64,000 nucleotides of DNA from Euglena gracilis (GCA_039621445.1 CP154956.1:33143437-33207436); one strand, 5' to 3'. Numbered from the stretch's first letter, positions 10,326 through 21,929 are shown. Notes: generated from the sequence alone by a model not told the origin. Numbers and translations: made by a program.

Positions 10326-10552
10326 GGGCTGACACTGTGCCAACAGCAAGAATGTGTTTCCACCAGGCTGAACGCCGACTGAAGGGTGGACTTGTCTGGT
10401 TCAACAAGGGAGGTGGCATAGAACTGGACAACGAGGCAGGCACAATTGAGGGGGCTGAAGGATCACTGACAATTGGAACCAATCTCCTTACACCCTCCAT
10501 TCAATGCATACATGCAACATCTCGGAATAGGTTCTGTCACTGGGATGTAAAG
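10326..10552 (+). CDS. Candidate exon, unrecognised protein
   Basis: The plus-strand frame is open and protein-like (ARMCFHQAERRLKGGLVWFN; ELDNEAGTIEGAEGSLTIGT; RNRFCHWDVK). It is bordered by TTTGCAAG and by AAG followed by GTGTAG, i.e. AG and GT in the right places. It ends in phase 0. The next in-phase candidate starts at 10751 after CTGGTTTCCAG (MIAVADVLWWLNGGCLNCAQ). No family was recognised. The minus strand over 10336-10465 is also open, so the strand is not certain. Confidence 0.4.
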
Positions 10553-11099
10553 GTGTAGCCACATACCCGGTGTGTGCATTAGGTGTGCACTTCACCAAGT
10601 CATGTAGTGCCGTTAGCTATCGGTAGGCCTTGGAGGACAACGACAGCCCTATGGAGCCCCTCTCACCGAACCTGCTCCCCTCATGCCATCGTTTAACCTA
10701 GCCCACCAATAGGAAGCGGAAACACGCTTCTCCCGCCCACTGGTTTCCAGCAGATGATTGCGGTTGCAGATGTGCTCTGGTGGCTGAATGGTGGCTGCCT
10801 GAACTGTGCTCAAAATGTGCCCGGACGCAGGCTGATTGTGGTGGTGCCATGTGCTTGAGCGGTGCATTTACATGGCTTAAGTGCTGTGTTTAGAACTGAT
10901 TGGGAAATGGAGACAAAAAGGCCTCAATACAGGGATTTTGGTGGTGACTTTGAGTGGGCTGTTTGGGTGTGCTGGACGCTGTGTTTTGAGGCTACTTATG
11001 AGGGGGAAGTTGCCCCAAACAGGAAGCGGATTTCCGCTTCCCCTGCTGCATTATTAAAAATCTTCTAAAATCAACTCTAATACCTAGAAATTTTTCGGG

Positions 11100-12056
11100 G
11101 TTTTTGGTGCTGATTTTCATTGGGCAACTTACGCTGCCCAGGTCTCCGGACTTTTTTTTTGATTCCCCACCATTTTTGAGAAATATCAGAATAAAATCTT
11201 TGACCCAAAAAGGGCCGAAAATGGCGCAAGCCTGCCAAGTTTTGGGCCGTCAAACGGCCATATTTCGGGCTAGGGGGAGTTCTGGGGAAATCAAAATACC
11301 GTTAGGTAGGGCATTGTAAGGGCTTCAATTAACAGGTGGGGGTGGGCCAGAAACATGGCCTGGGTGGAGCAAATGGACGAAACCTCACGGGTAAGGCCCA
11401 CCTGCCTGCGCTTTGGCTGGGGAAGAAGGAACTTGAGGGGGGTTTTGAAACACAATTATCCATGGCTGGATATTTTCGGAGGGATTTGCAGTGGTTTTTA
11501 AAGTCGAAGGAGTGGAAGGAAGGCGGTGGTTTCAAGGGAGTGGAGGGTGTCCTCCCTTTGCCATTATCAACCATGTACTTGTTTCTTCGGTGGGTTGATT
11601 TCTGATGGGAGAGAAAGAAAACAAGGCAAGGTGAAGGCTGGAAGTGAGGTCCCGGCATTTTGCTGAAAATCCAAAAAAAACTGGGCCATTTCCTCCTTAA
11701 ACAGTGCCCCCCGGTCCCCATCCCAAGGTCTCCCCTCCTCTTGACCCCATCTGGCTTCTGTCATGCGGCTGCAAACACCAAAGGATGGACTGCCACAGGC
11801 GAAGCCCAACGCCACCTCCTAGCTGCATACGCTACCCTTCTCTGATTCTCATTTCTACGTGCATCATCTCATCTGCATTGCTCCCCTCCACGACCTTGTT
11901 CAAAACCACCCATCACCACACCCCTCTGTGATGCACACCACACCACTTCCGCCCTGTCTCCTGCTGCAGGAACTGCTCTGCAACCTCCCATGGATGCTAG
12001 AGCCAGAATCCAAAACAAACCAACATGAGCACGTTTCAGGTGATTCTGGAAAACAC
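11100..12056. other. No firm gene; open frames on both strands
   Basis: The segment 11340-11600 is open on both strands, and 11940-12090 contains an AG/GT-bordered open stretch on plus. No motif or phase agreement decides between them. The 11130-11300 part matches the 9.7 kb repeat family. Confidence 0.3.
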
Positions 12057-12159
12057 CGAGGAGACAGGTTTGCGCTTCCTCATGCAATTGTGAGGTAAAT
12101 CCTCCAACCGGCTGCTGTTGGCGTCGTTGTGGTAGGCAATCACCTCCTTGTCGTATACC
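12057..12159 (-). CDS. Candidate exon, unrecognised protein
   Basis: The minus frame reads VYDKEVIAYHNDANSSRLED and continues with PHNCMRKRKPVSS. It is bordered by GGTTGCAG upstream and TCG then GTGTTT downstream. It has one leading base and ends in phase 0. Composition is convincingly protein-like, but no family was recognised and no joining partner was found. It may belong with the CCCH and FYVE exons on the same strand. Confidence 0.4.
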
Positions 12160-12247
12160 CTGCAACCTCCATCAGTCCAAGGAAGCGGCTTTCTGCTTCC
12201 TCAAAGCAAACCTTGACGTCTAATACCGTACCACACGTTTGTCTCAG

Positions 12248-13103
12248 GAAAGAGTAGCACTCTCTGAACCACAGATTACCCGCATCATCCACGATGTTGC
12301 ATCCCAGCTCGTTATTGAACTCACAGAAGAACTTCAGACCTATCACGTTTGGCCAAAAACCGTCCCCGACGGCCCTCCCTCTCCCGTTCAGTTGACGTGC
12401 GATCCCACAATGCTCACAATGCCCCACACTGGCGCAATTGTATTGCACTCGTTGGGAGGGTCAAATGCAACCCCTTTGTAAGCGGACGGTTGAGGGTCTT
12501 CCAGGTAACAAACAAGGTGGCTGCTGTGGGCACCAGGCTGTTTTTTACCAACCCGGGGGGGAGGGGGGGTCCGGAGTGCCTATGAGTGCCTGCCCAGGCA
12601 GGCACTACCTCCCCCCGGGGGTCGGATTTCGGCCTGTGCCCAGGCACATTCCTTTGAAAATAGGCCATTTTTGGCTCCCCGGCGCCTTTGGTGCCGGGTC
12701 TGTGCTGGGGCACTTTTGGCCGTGTGCCCCCCCCCCGGGGGGGGTCGGATTTGGAGTGCCTTGGGGTGCCTGCCCAGGCAGGCACCCCCCCCCCCCGGGG
12801 TGGGGTCGGCACCCGACTAAAATATGGCCTGGTGGGCACACCAACAGCATCCAGGTGGCATCCCATGTCCCGCAATACAATTGGGCCAAATCACAGCAGC
12901 TAATTGACAACCAGGTTTCCCATATAACAGTTCTAAACCTCCTGTCTCCTTCCTCCTGCATTTGTGCAACGTTTTGCAAGGCCCTCTCCGGACCTGGTTG
13001 GGCATGTTCTGCGACTCGCCAGATGAACGTGCCGCCACAGCACAAACTAAGCATGTGTTCACTCACCACCACCCAAATGTCCATGGCATACAACCTAGCT
13101 TGA
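12248..13103 (+). CDS. Candidate three-exon gene end, unrecognised
   Basis: Three plus-strand blocks have GT-AG borders and compatible phases: 12248-12477 (TTTGTCTCAG before, GTAAGC after, two leftover bases), 12848-12914 (CCAACAG before, GTTTCC after) and 12981-13103 (TTTTGCAAG before, stop TGA). The first reads SEPQITRIIHDVASQLVIEL, the second IQVASHVPQYNWAKSQQLID. The first intron contains a foldback element (12545-12830), whose removal leaves a short intron. No family was recognised. The minus strand is also open over 12140-12448, so this is a model, not a certainty. Confidence 0.4.
12545..12830. mobile_element. Foldback element of the GCCTGCCCAGGCAGGC family
   Basis: Nested palindromes include GTGCCTGCCCAGGCAGGCAC twice and CCGGCGCCTTTGGTGCCGG. 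C/G runs flank them, and the edges are CAACCCGGGG on the left and GGTCGGCACCCGACTAAAA on the right. Relatives lie at about 14635-14760, 15865-16010 and 24185-24470. There is no coding capacity. Confidence 0.7.
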
Positions 13104-13443
13104 ATTGCACATGTGCCAGATGTGGGCAGCGGGTTCCGACTTCGTCTCCCCCTCAGTTTAGTACCCCTTCATACCACTCAGGCCTTCGAAGTCACGGCCC
13201 TGAAAATTCAAAAATCGTCAAGAGGAAGCATGATTCCGCTTCATCCTGGCCACTTTTAAAATTTTGGGGGGTTTCTGCTGTATGAATCCTCCTAACCTCT
13301 GCCTGCCCATCATTTCCGCTGATTGGCGTTGAATAAGGAAGCGGTTTTTGGCAATCTCCACTTCCCCATCTTTTTCTGTCCTCGTGAGACCCCATTTTGC
13401 CATTTTGGGTCATTTCAATTTTCTACGCCTCCGAGTGCAGTAA

Positions 13444-13837
13444 ACCCCCCCTAATAAGTGCGCAGTGCCCTAATTGTACGCAATGCCCTAATAAGTGCGC
13501 ACTCCCCAAGGGTCCGAAACAACCTCCCTAAAAAGTGCACACACTCCAAAAGGAAAAATTACTGTCACATCTCAGGTCGGAAAGCACACACAATTCTCAG
13601 AACTGTCCTTCTCGGACCAAATATTTCTATTGTTCAAGCCCAAATTTGACACATAATCACTTGACTCATTACTGAAAATCACAAAATAGGGGGAAAATCG
13701 AAAAAGAGTTAAATGTCAGTATTTTTGGCTTTGGCCTAAAAAGTGCGCAGTGCCCTAATAAGATGATAATAACCTCTTGGGGTCCGAAACTACGTCCTTA
13801 AAATGCGCGCACCCGTGCACTTGTTAGGGGGGGGGGT
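13444..13837. mobile_element. 394-bp inverted-repeat element
   Basis: The ends are ACCCCCCCTAATAAGTGC and its near-complement (GCACTTGTTAGGGGGGGG). The interior repeats AAGTGCGCAGTGCCCTAATAAG and GGGTCCGAAAC. TA lies at both borders, compatible with a two-base target duplication. It is non-coding and MITE-like. Confidence 0.55.
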
Positions 13838-14634
13838 TAGAACTGGGTAGTGACACGTTTTTTCCGCTTCATCTAAAAATGTTATGTCCTTTTCACCGAT
13901 TTCGGCTTTCACTGAAAAATTTATGCCCCTTACGCTCATTTCAGCCTCTTACAGAGAATCATCAATACTCCAAGCAAATCAATACAATCAATACTCCAAG
14001 CAAAAACACCGGCAGAAAAAGCCCAAACACAGCCTCTTCCAAAAAAAAAGCTAAAAGTTTTGGGGGGTCGGACAAAGCGTTTTTCCGCTTCCTCCTCCAC
14101 TTCAAACCTTCCAAAACTTTTGGGCAACTTACGGCCTGTCTAACAGTATTTTGATTTCCCCGCAACTTCCCGCCAAGCCCAAGGTACAGCCGTTTTTCGG
14201 CCAATTTTGGCCATCTTGTACAGCTTTGGCCTTTTTTGTCTTAGCTGTTTTAGGCCATTTTTGGGTTGAAAAAGTCGAAAAAAAATCTAAATTTTTTCCC
14301 CCACAACCATATGTTTTTTTTGGCCTCCCGGACCTGGAAAAATTGGTTTTGAGCCAAAAACGAGCGTTTTTTACCCCCGGCCCCCCGTTTTTTTTTTTGG
14401 CCCGAAACGGGCTTTTTTTATCGACCCGGGGAGGGGGTGGGTGGGTGCTAAAGGGTGCCTGTCCATACCCCCGGGGGGGGGGCACCGGTGGGTCCTTGCC
14501 AAAAGGGTAAAGAAAACAGGATCGGTCGCCAGACAGGGGCGCCTGTCCAACCCACCCCCGAAACCCTACCCGGGGGGTCGGCAGGGGTGCTATGGGTGCC
14601 TGCCCCTAACACCCACCTGGCTGTTGTTTACCAA

Positions 14635-14760
14635 CCCCGGGGGGGAGTGGGGGTCCGGAGTGCCTGTGAGTGTCTGCCCAGGCAGGCACTACCCCCCCCC
14701 CCCCGGGAGATTTCAGCCTGCGTCCAGCCACATTCCTTTGAAAATAGGCCCGGCGTGCCC
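14635..14760. mobile_element. Foldback element, same family as 12.5 kb
   Basis: It shares GTCCGGAGTGCCTGTGAGTG, GCCCAGGCAGGCACTACC, and the tail ACATTCCTTTGAAAATAGGC with 12560-12665. This looks like a truncated copy. The segment 14430-14600 to its left also has CCCGGGGGG palindromes. Confidence 0.6.
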
Positions 14761-15059
14761 TACCTACCCCCCCCCTTAGATGCACTTCGGCTTCTGTCTG
14801 GTTTAAGGCCTGGCACTGCATTCCGCCTCTGGCCCTTTCTTCGGAGCAACTCCCAATAATTGTCCGATCCCATATTCACTGTGACTTCAAACGTCCGTTT
14901 TGTGCTTTCCTTGCCCTTCCCCTCCCCCTTGGGTTTTTACCTCCCCTTTCTTGCTGCTGCTGCTGCTGCTTCTGTTGCTGCTCGATTTCGTTCCCAAGAG
15001 GTGCTCAGGGTGGTAAGGGGCCTACTCCTCCACTGCGTGCCGGCGGGTACCGGTGTCAC

Positions 15060-15549
15060 CTGCAGTGGGCCCTTTTTACCACCACGGCCTGCCGGGTCCC
15101 CCTGGGAAGGAAATACTTTCCGCTGCTGCTTGCTTGGCTGCTGCTGCTGCTGCTGCTGCTGCGGCTTCCCCGACCCTTTGGACCCCCCTTGGGCTCTTTG
15201 CTCTTGGTGTAATTCCCAGTTGTTGCGCTGCTGTCTCACGTCGCTGTTCTCGATGGGATGGGCATACGGGCAGGAGTTGGTCCTTCACCAGCATCCCATA
15301 CCATACTTGCACATGCGCTGTTCCCTCATGGGTCTGCCCCGCCCTCCCCACGGGGAGCCCCCCTCTGTGGGCTGCACTTTTTGGGTGAACCCCCACCAGT
15401 TGGCTGGGTGCTGGTACAGGCAGTATAGGTATAGACACCGCTGTCCAAACCAGCACGCCTTGCCATTGCTGGGGGTGTTGGTGTTGGTGCGAGTGTGTCC
15501 ACCTTTGGTGTGGTTACTTCCAAACTGCGGTGGCAAAATCAAGCTTGCG
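15060..15549 (-). CDS. CCCH zinc-finger exon with polyglutamine tract
   Basis: The frame contains two CCCH fingers. The first is CWFGQRCLYLYCLYQH (C-x5-C-x4-C-x3-H). The second starts CKYGMGCW, meets an in-frame TGA at 15285-15287, and resumes RTNSCPYAHP. This spacing is like Nab2/ZC3H14-type RNA-binding fingers. A Gln-rich part follows (NNWELHQEQRAQ; eight Gln from CAG codons at about 15135-15165). The 5' splice site CTGCAG then GTGACA at 15059 is good. The 3' site is less sure: GTGACAG before 15549 fits the phase left by the 19.0 kb candidate exon, and CCGCAG before TTTGGA at about 15524 is an alternative. The TGA may be mutation, a sequence error or decay. Confidence 0.6.
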
Positions 15550-15864
15550 CTGTCACGACGCGACCGCGTGCGAGGCGGGTGGTTGGGAGTGTGTGTAGAG
15601 GTTGATTTTCCGGTGCCTCGGACAGTGGTCCAGCCTTTGGCACTGTTTGCTTTGTTTTGTTGAACGGGTTGGTGTCATTTCTGGTGGGGCTGGCTGCCTT
15701 CAGGAGCTTGTTGGGCTCTTGGTGCATGCCCCGGCTCTCGCCTTTTTTGTCCCCAGGGACCCCCTTTGGCTGTGACTGGAGGGCCAGGGTTGTCGGCCTC
15801 GCCTATCCGCTCCCCTTCCTTCCAGTCGTGGCTCTCCTCTTCTGCTGCCATTTCTGTGTCCCCT

Positions 15865-16010
15865 ACCTACCCCCCCCCTCGGGGAGGTCGGATTTGGAGT
15901 GCCTTGGAGTGCCTGCACAGGCAGGCACCCCCCTGGGGTGGGGTCGGCACCCAACCAAAAAAAACAGCCTGGCACCGCCCCCCCTGGGGTAGGCACCCGA
16001 CTGAAAAAAA
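15865..16010. mobile_element. Foldback element, same family as 12.5 kb
   Basis: It contains GGTCGGATTTGGAGTGCCTT, GTGCCTGCACAGGCAGGCAC and GGGTCGGCACCCAACC, as at 12745-12820. It sits directly upstream of the CCCH exon region. Confidence 0.6.
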
Positions 16011-17814
16011 GCCTGACCCGAAACCCATCGATTTTGGGTCAAAAAAACAGGTCAAAAACGGGTCAAAACAGTCAAAAAATTTCGTCAGAAACCATGTTTT
16101 TGAGGCCTCCCAGACCCAGAAAAACTGTTTTTGAGCCGAAAATGGGCGTTTTTTTTTTGACCCCCCGGTGCAGCGGTTTTTTTGGCCCACATGCCCCAAC
16201 CACTGCTGCAGCATGGCAGCATCGCACATGTAAAGAGCTCAGCACTACACAAAACCTGGCTAAGGGTGGTCCTTTAGGAGAAAAAAACTGCCCGTCCCTT
16301 GTGGACCCCCCTACCCATGGCAGGGCTTCACAGGAACAGGGCTGTCCATTGGGGAGGGTTGATCCCCTCAAGCCCTGGCATTTTAAAAAGGAAAATTCCT
16401 TCGGGTTGAAGGAAAACTTTGACCTCAGGAAGCGGCGCCATGGAAACATGAGAGCAGGCAGCTGACCCCCCACCGTGCCCTCAGGGGGGTTTCCCCCCAA
16501 TTTCGTGCACACTCATTTGGGCATTTCCCGAAAGCATTTCAGTGGAAAATGGCTGTTGGGAGGGGTGGACTTTTTTGGAATTCACTTTCGGACACACCGG
16601 GGGGGGGGGGGTGACACATATTCACTGCGGGCACTGCGCAGTTAAATGGGGGGTTTATACCTTACATTTACTTAGAGAACACTTTTCACTGACCACCCAT
16701 CTGCACCAAATTAAATGAAGTTATAGATTTATAGCTCTACCTGGGTTGGCCTACAGGGGAGGGGCATAGCACTGACAAAATGGAAAAAAAGACAACAGAA
16801 AATCCACATAAAGAAAGCAAACCATAAAAAAAAACAAAGAAAAACTGGAAAAATGTGAAAATTGACTTTTTGTTTTTCATGGCACACATCACTGCAATTG
16901 GCTTCCGTTGAAAGCAGGATAAATTGGGATTGCGTGGATCGACGGGGTGGTTGTCGAAGCCTCCCCCTCCTTGCGACCTTGGCCCTGGGGGGGGGGGGGC
17001 AATCATCTCCTATAAAACCGCAAGTCTCTCTCAATCATGGTATGTTGTTGTGCTCTTTGCTGCGAAACAATCCACTGGAGATCAAAAAAAATATTGGTCA
17101 GCCATATGGTATGGACCCTCCTTTAGTGAAACGTCCTGTGTTCTCGCTCAACACGTCGAACAACTTCCAGCCCCTTTCCTTTTGGAACTGTGTGCCACTT
17201 TGGTAATTTTAGGTCTAAACCCCCTGGTGTTGCTGAATTGTTGCTGGAAAACACAAAGGAGGTCATACATGAGGGAGGAGGTCTGGGTCTTGGGTTGAAA
17301 ATTTTGACAGAAAAAGACCTCTGCAGGAAGTGTGCAAATTTATACAGAGGGTCCCAAAATAAGTTCAAAAAAGCGGCATTTTTGAGACGCCCCAAAGGTC
17401 AATTTTTATAAACAAAAAATGGTGGAAAAAATGGGGGAAATCACCAATTTTGGGGCATACTCGCAGTATTGGGGGGGGGATCAGCATCAGGTGCAGGGTT
17501 AGTGTTTGGTAGACCTAAATTTGTCTCATTTAAACCTGATGCTAATTCCAAAATCCTCGCCTGGACAAAGAAAAAGGATATTGCATCGTTCTGAGACAAA
17601 TAATTGGCCACAGAGCAGGGACTCCCGCCTTCCATTTCACCTCCGCAGGGGAGGGCAGTGATGCAACTTTGCCGTTTAATCATCTAGACTTTTGGGGCAA
17701 CCCAACTCCCTAGGTCCGGGGGGGGGGGGGACGCAACAAAGACCCTCGAAAACTTCGAACAAAAAAACCGTAAATAAACACAAACAACCCCCCCCAAAAA
17801 ACGCAAATTGTACT
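16011..17814. other. No recognised gene; repeat-like sequence
   Basis: 16020-16080 has tandem GGGTCAAAAA units. 16630-17400 has long frames without motifs, and an A/T-rich region with AAAAAA tracts. No splice-supported exon was found. Confidence 0.35.
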
Positions 17815-18110
17815 CAAATCCTTCAGGAGCTCCCCCCGGAATATACACTTTCTGCTGGGGAAATGCCGGGGTTCATGTTCATGCTCATGTTTTCTGCCGG
17901 GGAATGTTCATCTCTGCCGAGAAAATTCTCCATTTTACATAAAAATATGTGCCATCTGAAGAATCTGACAACAATTTTTGTCTCAGAGGGAAATGGGGGC
18001 AAAATGAGGAATCTTCCAGCATCAAAAAAGCTTTCCAACAAAAAAAAAACTGGGGAAAAGGCACATAAAAAAGTGCAAAAAAACGCAAAAAAAAACAACA
18101 GATTTTGACA
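17815..18110. repeat. Dispersed repeat, copy 1
   Basis: It shares an ordered set of words with 26815-27085: AGGAGCTCCCC, TTCTGCTGG-like tracts, CATTTTACATAAAAAT, TTGGTCTCAG/TTGTCTCAG, GGGAA, ATCAAAAAA and TTCC-CAA runs. It is about 55-65% similar by eye and has no coding motif. Confidence 0.5.
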
Positions 18111-18499
18111 AAATAAAAAAACACAAAAAAAACGCAACAAAGAACACGTTTGAGTCCCCCTTCCCCTGCTACCTCCTGGGCGACTGGGGGGTAACTTTTG
18201 CTACGCTACCTTGTTGCGGTGGATGGGAACACCCACACCGTCGCTGGCTGATGCCAAACGCCGTGTTGCACCCCTCCCTCATGCACCGCGCAGCCCCATC
18301 CACGGAGGGCCAGTCCCGAATTACTCACGCACCCAAACATTTCTTGGAATAACAGTGTGCGCACGAATGCCCCAAGCAGGCATCTATGGCTGGTCGCCCC
18401 TGGTCGGCCATGGTCGACAAATAATTGGCCGCAGGTGGGGGGCATTGCCAATTATTTAAAAAAAAAAACGGGCCTATATCATGACCATCAACACACTTG

Positions 18500-18830
18500 T
18501 AAGCACATTTTCACCAACTTTTGCCCTTTTTTTTTGGAAATGTTTAATCACCTTTGAGCAATTTCTGGCCATTTTCCCCCACTCTTGTTTGCCTTTAACC
18601 GCTTTTGACCACTTTTGACTGCTCTGGCAACTGGCTTCCTGAGCGCTTTTGGTTACTTTTGGCTGTTTCGAGTCACTCCCTGACCACTTTTGGCGACTGT
18701 TAGCCACTTTTGGCCATTTTTCCCCATTATTTGACTGCTTTGATTGTTTTTGGCCATCTTTGGCCACTTCTGTCTGCTTCCAGCCACTTTTTGCTCACTT
18801 CAGGCAAATGTCCACTTTCAGCAAATGCTG
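18500..18830. repeat. Degenerate array of TTTTGGCCAC units
   Basis: More than fifteen copies of a 9-12 bp word (CACTTTTGGC, CATTTTTGGCC, GCTTTTGACC) follow one another. Similar words recur at 20080-20350 (ACCATTTCG, CATTTTCGGTC). No gene is seen. Confidence 0.5.
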
Positions 18831-18961
18831 GCCGACCCCACCCTCCAGGGGGGGTCTGGAGCCAAAAACCAGTCAATCACTCCGAAAAAACGAGTCAGTC
18901 CCCCCCCCCCGGGGCGAGGGACACTTACCCCCCCAGGTCAAGGCCCCGCCCTACCACTTAC

Positions 18962-19137
18962 CTCAAGGCTTCCCATCTATCCCAGCTGGTCGGCCATAAG
19001 TGCCTGCCCCCAAGCAGGGATGGGACAATGCAGTCGGGCCCGCCCTGGGTAGGTTGTCCGGCACCCACTCCGGTGAGCCTTGCGCCGGGGAGGCTGCGGC
19101 CGGGGCAGGAGGGGGCGACCACGCTGGGGGAGGAGGG
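18962..19137 (-). CDS. Possible exon, Pro/Ser-rich
   Basis: A strong 5' splice site (GAG then GTAAGTGG) ends it at 18962. A frame open to that site reads SVVAPSCPGRSLPGARLTGV and ends TSWDRWEAL with two leftover bases. The 3' border CCCCAG at 19138 fits phase 0 from the exon at 21.3 kb. Another frame of the same DNA reads AWSPPPAPAAASPAQGSPEW, more like the neighbouring exons, but stops just before the 5' splice site. Confidence 0.3.
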
Positions 19138-21323
19138 CTGGGGTTCGGGGCTTGTCCGCAGGGCCGAACCGAAAACCGAAGCAAGGGGGGCGAAACCGAG
19201 TTGGGAGTTAGGGTCATCCTCCACGTTGGGGTACACACCGCAGTGGTTTTTTTTTTGTTTGCTATCTGTTATCCCCTCCAAAATGGGAACAGACTGGTGG
19301 AGAGCAGATCGACCCCAACTCCCCCCAATGACACAATGCTGTGATGCGTAGTTGCAGTGTGAGAGGAGGTCATTTTAATGTAACGAATTTTCCCAAATCC
19401 AACTTCAACACCCAGAAGAGACCAACCACTAGATGGACTCAATACAAGGCAAAACACTTAAAAAAAATATGAAATTATCGAAGCGTTTTTTTTTTGGGGA
19501 GGGGCAGATTCAATAAACTCGGGTTCATGGAGCAGAGTGGCCATAAATGAAGAGGCCCATATCAAACGGGCTCTGAAAACCTTTTCATTCAGCCCTGGCT
19601 GACAGGCAGAGCAGCGTGCCGCGGTAGCCGGGTTGTGTACATAGATTCACTTAGTGACCCCTGGGGGCACTTATTCCCGGGCCCAAACCAACCCACCCAC
19701 CCTTTTTTGAAAACCCACCCATGCACACCGGGTGGGTGAGTTGGGGCTGCTGGACCCCCCCCCCAGGTGCGCCATGGGTCAGTCTCGCCCGGAAAAAAAA
19801 ATCCAAGGGTTTTTGGCCAATTTTGGGTGAGTGGGTGGGTGGATACCCCGGGCAACCTGTGGCGTTAAATGAATCTATGTTTGTGTAACGTGCACTGTGG
19901 ACATGCCCAAACCTGGGAGGAGGCAAGGGTCACTTGCAAGCTTCCTGGGTTCTCTACAGCAACAACATGTGCCTTGGAAAAATTCTCCTGGCGCGCTGAA
20001 TATGCGAAACCGGCCATATTTGGGCATGTTCAAATGACCCAACTGGCAAATCATTTCACGCAATACAACCCGCCACAGTCAGCTGTTTTCGGATCATTTT
20101 TGACCATTTCGATCCATTTCGGGGTCATTTCAGACCACTTTTGGCTACTTTTTTGTCCATTTTCGGTCATTTTCGGTCATTTTCAGCAAATTAGGACGAT
20201 TTTGCAATTGGAAATGGCCCAAATGACCCAAATGATGGCTGATTTGCCCAAAAAAATTGTCAACAGTGGCCAAACATAACCAAAAATGGTCAAAAAGACT
20301 CAAAAATGGCCCCCAAAATGAAAGCAAATGGCCTAAATGGTTTCAAGAATTCAAAACAGCCCCAATGCGATGCGGAAAATATGCGGAAAATATGCGAAAA
20401 ATACCTGGGAGGCAAAATATGCTGCGAGAAAACCCGGAAAACTCTCGGAATATGAGCTAAATATGCGCAAAATGTGCGAGATATGCATGTTTTGGCCAAA
20501 AAAGTGAAAAATGCGGAATATGCGCAAACTATGCGCTCCGCATGTCCCCCCCCCCGAAGATACACAAGGCCACCACAGGTGAAAGTGGGCCGAATACCTT
20601 CCTGGGGGGATAATTAAGGTTTAATGCTTAATGATATTTTCTGTATAAAAAAAAACGACAAAAAGATTCTCTCATCCGACGACGGAGCCGGAGCAGGTTG
20701 TTTTAAAGGAGAGGTTGTGTTCCCCACCTCCACGGGGGTGGTTGTTTTGGGTCAACGTGGAACAGGCTCCCTGGCGCCAAAGGCGCTGGGGGCTCAAATG
20801 GCCCAAACGGCCGAAAATGTTATTAAGCCAGGACCCAAAACCAGGGCTGTATGGGAATAGCCTTGGGGGGGGGGGATTGACCCCCCACCCACCACCCACA
20901 GCGTTCCAGGGATTCTCCTACAGCCCTGCCAAAGCCAACACCCGCTAAAGCAACACCCTCCTCCGAGCTGTGGGCACCCCCCTCAGAGGTGCCATGTATA
21001 ACCTTGTGATAGCATAATCCCCACTCCCAGGGTCAGAAAAAGAAATCTGCAAATAATGCAATAAAAAAAAACCGAACCCTTTGACGTGTGTCAGTAAAAA
21101 CCTCCTTGGCGTATGACCAGACCGGAACTTTACTCAACATATTCAAGGTTTTACATTTCATGTTCAGGTTTATTCAGACCTAAAAAAGTTTGTTCTTCCA
21201 GAATCATAAGTCAAGGTTTGGCTGGTCGGCCCAAGGGGGAGTTTATAAGTAAGCGGGTTTATAAGCGGGGTGGGTCACGCTTCCACAAAAACGATGAAGA
21301 ACAAATGCGGAGAACGCGGACAC
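19138..21323. other. Intronic or intergenic, no recognised gene
   Basis: It contains an inverted pair CCACCCACCC/GGGTGGGTGGG at about 19690-19850. An array of ATGCGGAAAATATGCG-type units lies at 20370-20540. A CCTTGGGGGG foldback at 20700-20900 has GGCGCCAAAGGCGC at its centre. Confidence 0.35.
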
Positions 21324-21425
21324 CTTTGCCATCGGTGGGGCGGCGGCGGGGAGTGGGGCGCTGACCGGGCTGTGCCGATGGACGCTCCGCTGCTGGAGGT
21401 CACGTGCCCGCTGCTCCTCCTCCGC
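21324..21425 (-). CDS. Exon L of large Pro/Gln-rich gene
   Basis: It has 34 codons in phase 0-0. The borders are CTCCCACCCATCCAG and AAAG then GTGTCC. It reads AEEEQRARDLQQRSVHRHS and ends in Ala/Pro-rich APLPAAAPPMAK. It is the last exon of the consistently phased series read from 47.5 kb. The acidic LQQ-type helix resembles two others in exons I and J. Confidence 0.6.
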
Positions 21426-21929
21426 CTGGATGGGTGGGAGACGACTGCTGGTGCCTCCGCACCATTGCCCCTGACCCAGGGGACTGTTCCAACCACACAT
21501 TTTTTATGGACGTGGGGGGGAGGGGGTCACTTCCACCCTTCCTTGTTTCATGCTGGGGACCCAAAATCGTCACACATGGGTTTTTGTGATTTTCGTGATT
21601 TTTCATGCTCCGAAAAAAATTGCCCGATTTGGCCCCTTTGCGCAATTTCCAACTTTTTCGACTGAAAATGGTGTTGATTTATTGCCTGGCACCCCGTGCC
21701 ATCTGAGTTTCGGCGCAAGTTTGCAGGTTTTCGGGGCGAACTCAGCCTAGGTCGAGCCGAGTTGGTCCCCCTCCGGAGGGGGTGTTCTCCTGTATTTTCA
21801 ACGAGCGCCAGATTTTTCCCAACCCCCAAAATTGACACCCACAGCCCATAGGCGGGTGGGCCTGGACCCCCTCAGGTTTCTTTTTAACGACCCGGAGAAA
21901 AAGGAGGGGGGCCTTGTGCTATGGGGTGC

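Larger units (their letters stand above)
10160..16440. repeat. Dispersed mini-hairpins, core AGGAAGCGG/CCGCTTCCT
   Basis: Short palindromes of 20-25 bp with the arm AGGAAGCGG and a 3-6 nt centre recur at about 10162, 10203, 10711, 11021, 12181, 13221, 14076 and 16427, with half-copies at 10278, 13337 and 13855. The arm and spacing are conserved while the flanks differ. No comparable copies were noticed elsewhere in the window. Function is unknown. Confidence 0.65.

Noticed and set aside
10336-10465. Minus-strand exon with AG/GT borders, fitting the phase of the 19.0 kb candidate
   Set aside because: The plus-strand frame over the same DNA is longer and more protein-like; the minus reading does not fit the phase of the FYVE exon.
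14860-15663. 267-codon plus-strand ORF with polyalanine and polycysteine
   Set aside because: It is antisense to the CCCH exon; the low-complexity runs come from the CAG repeat.
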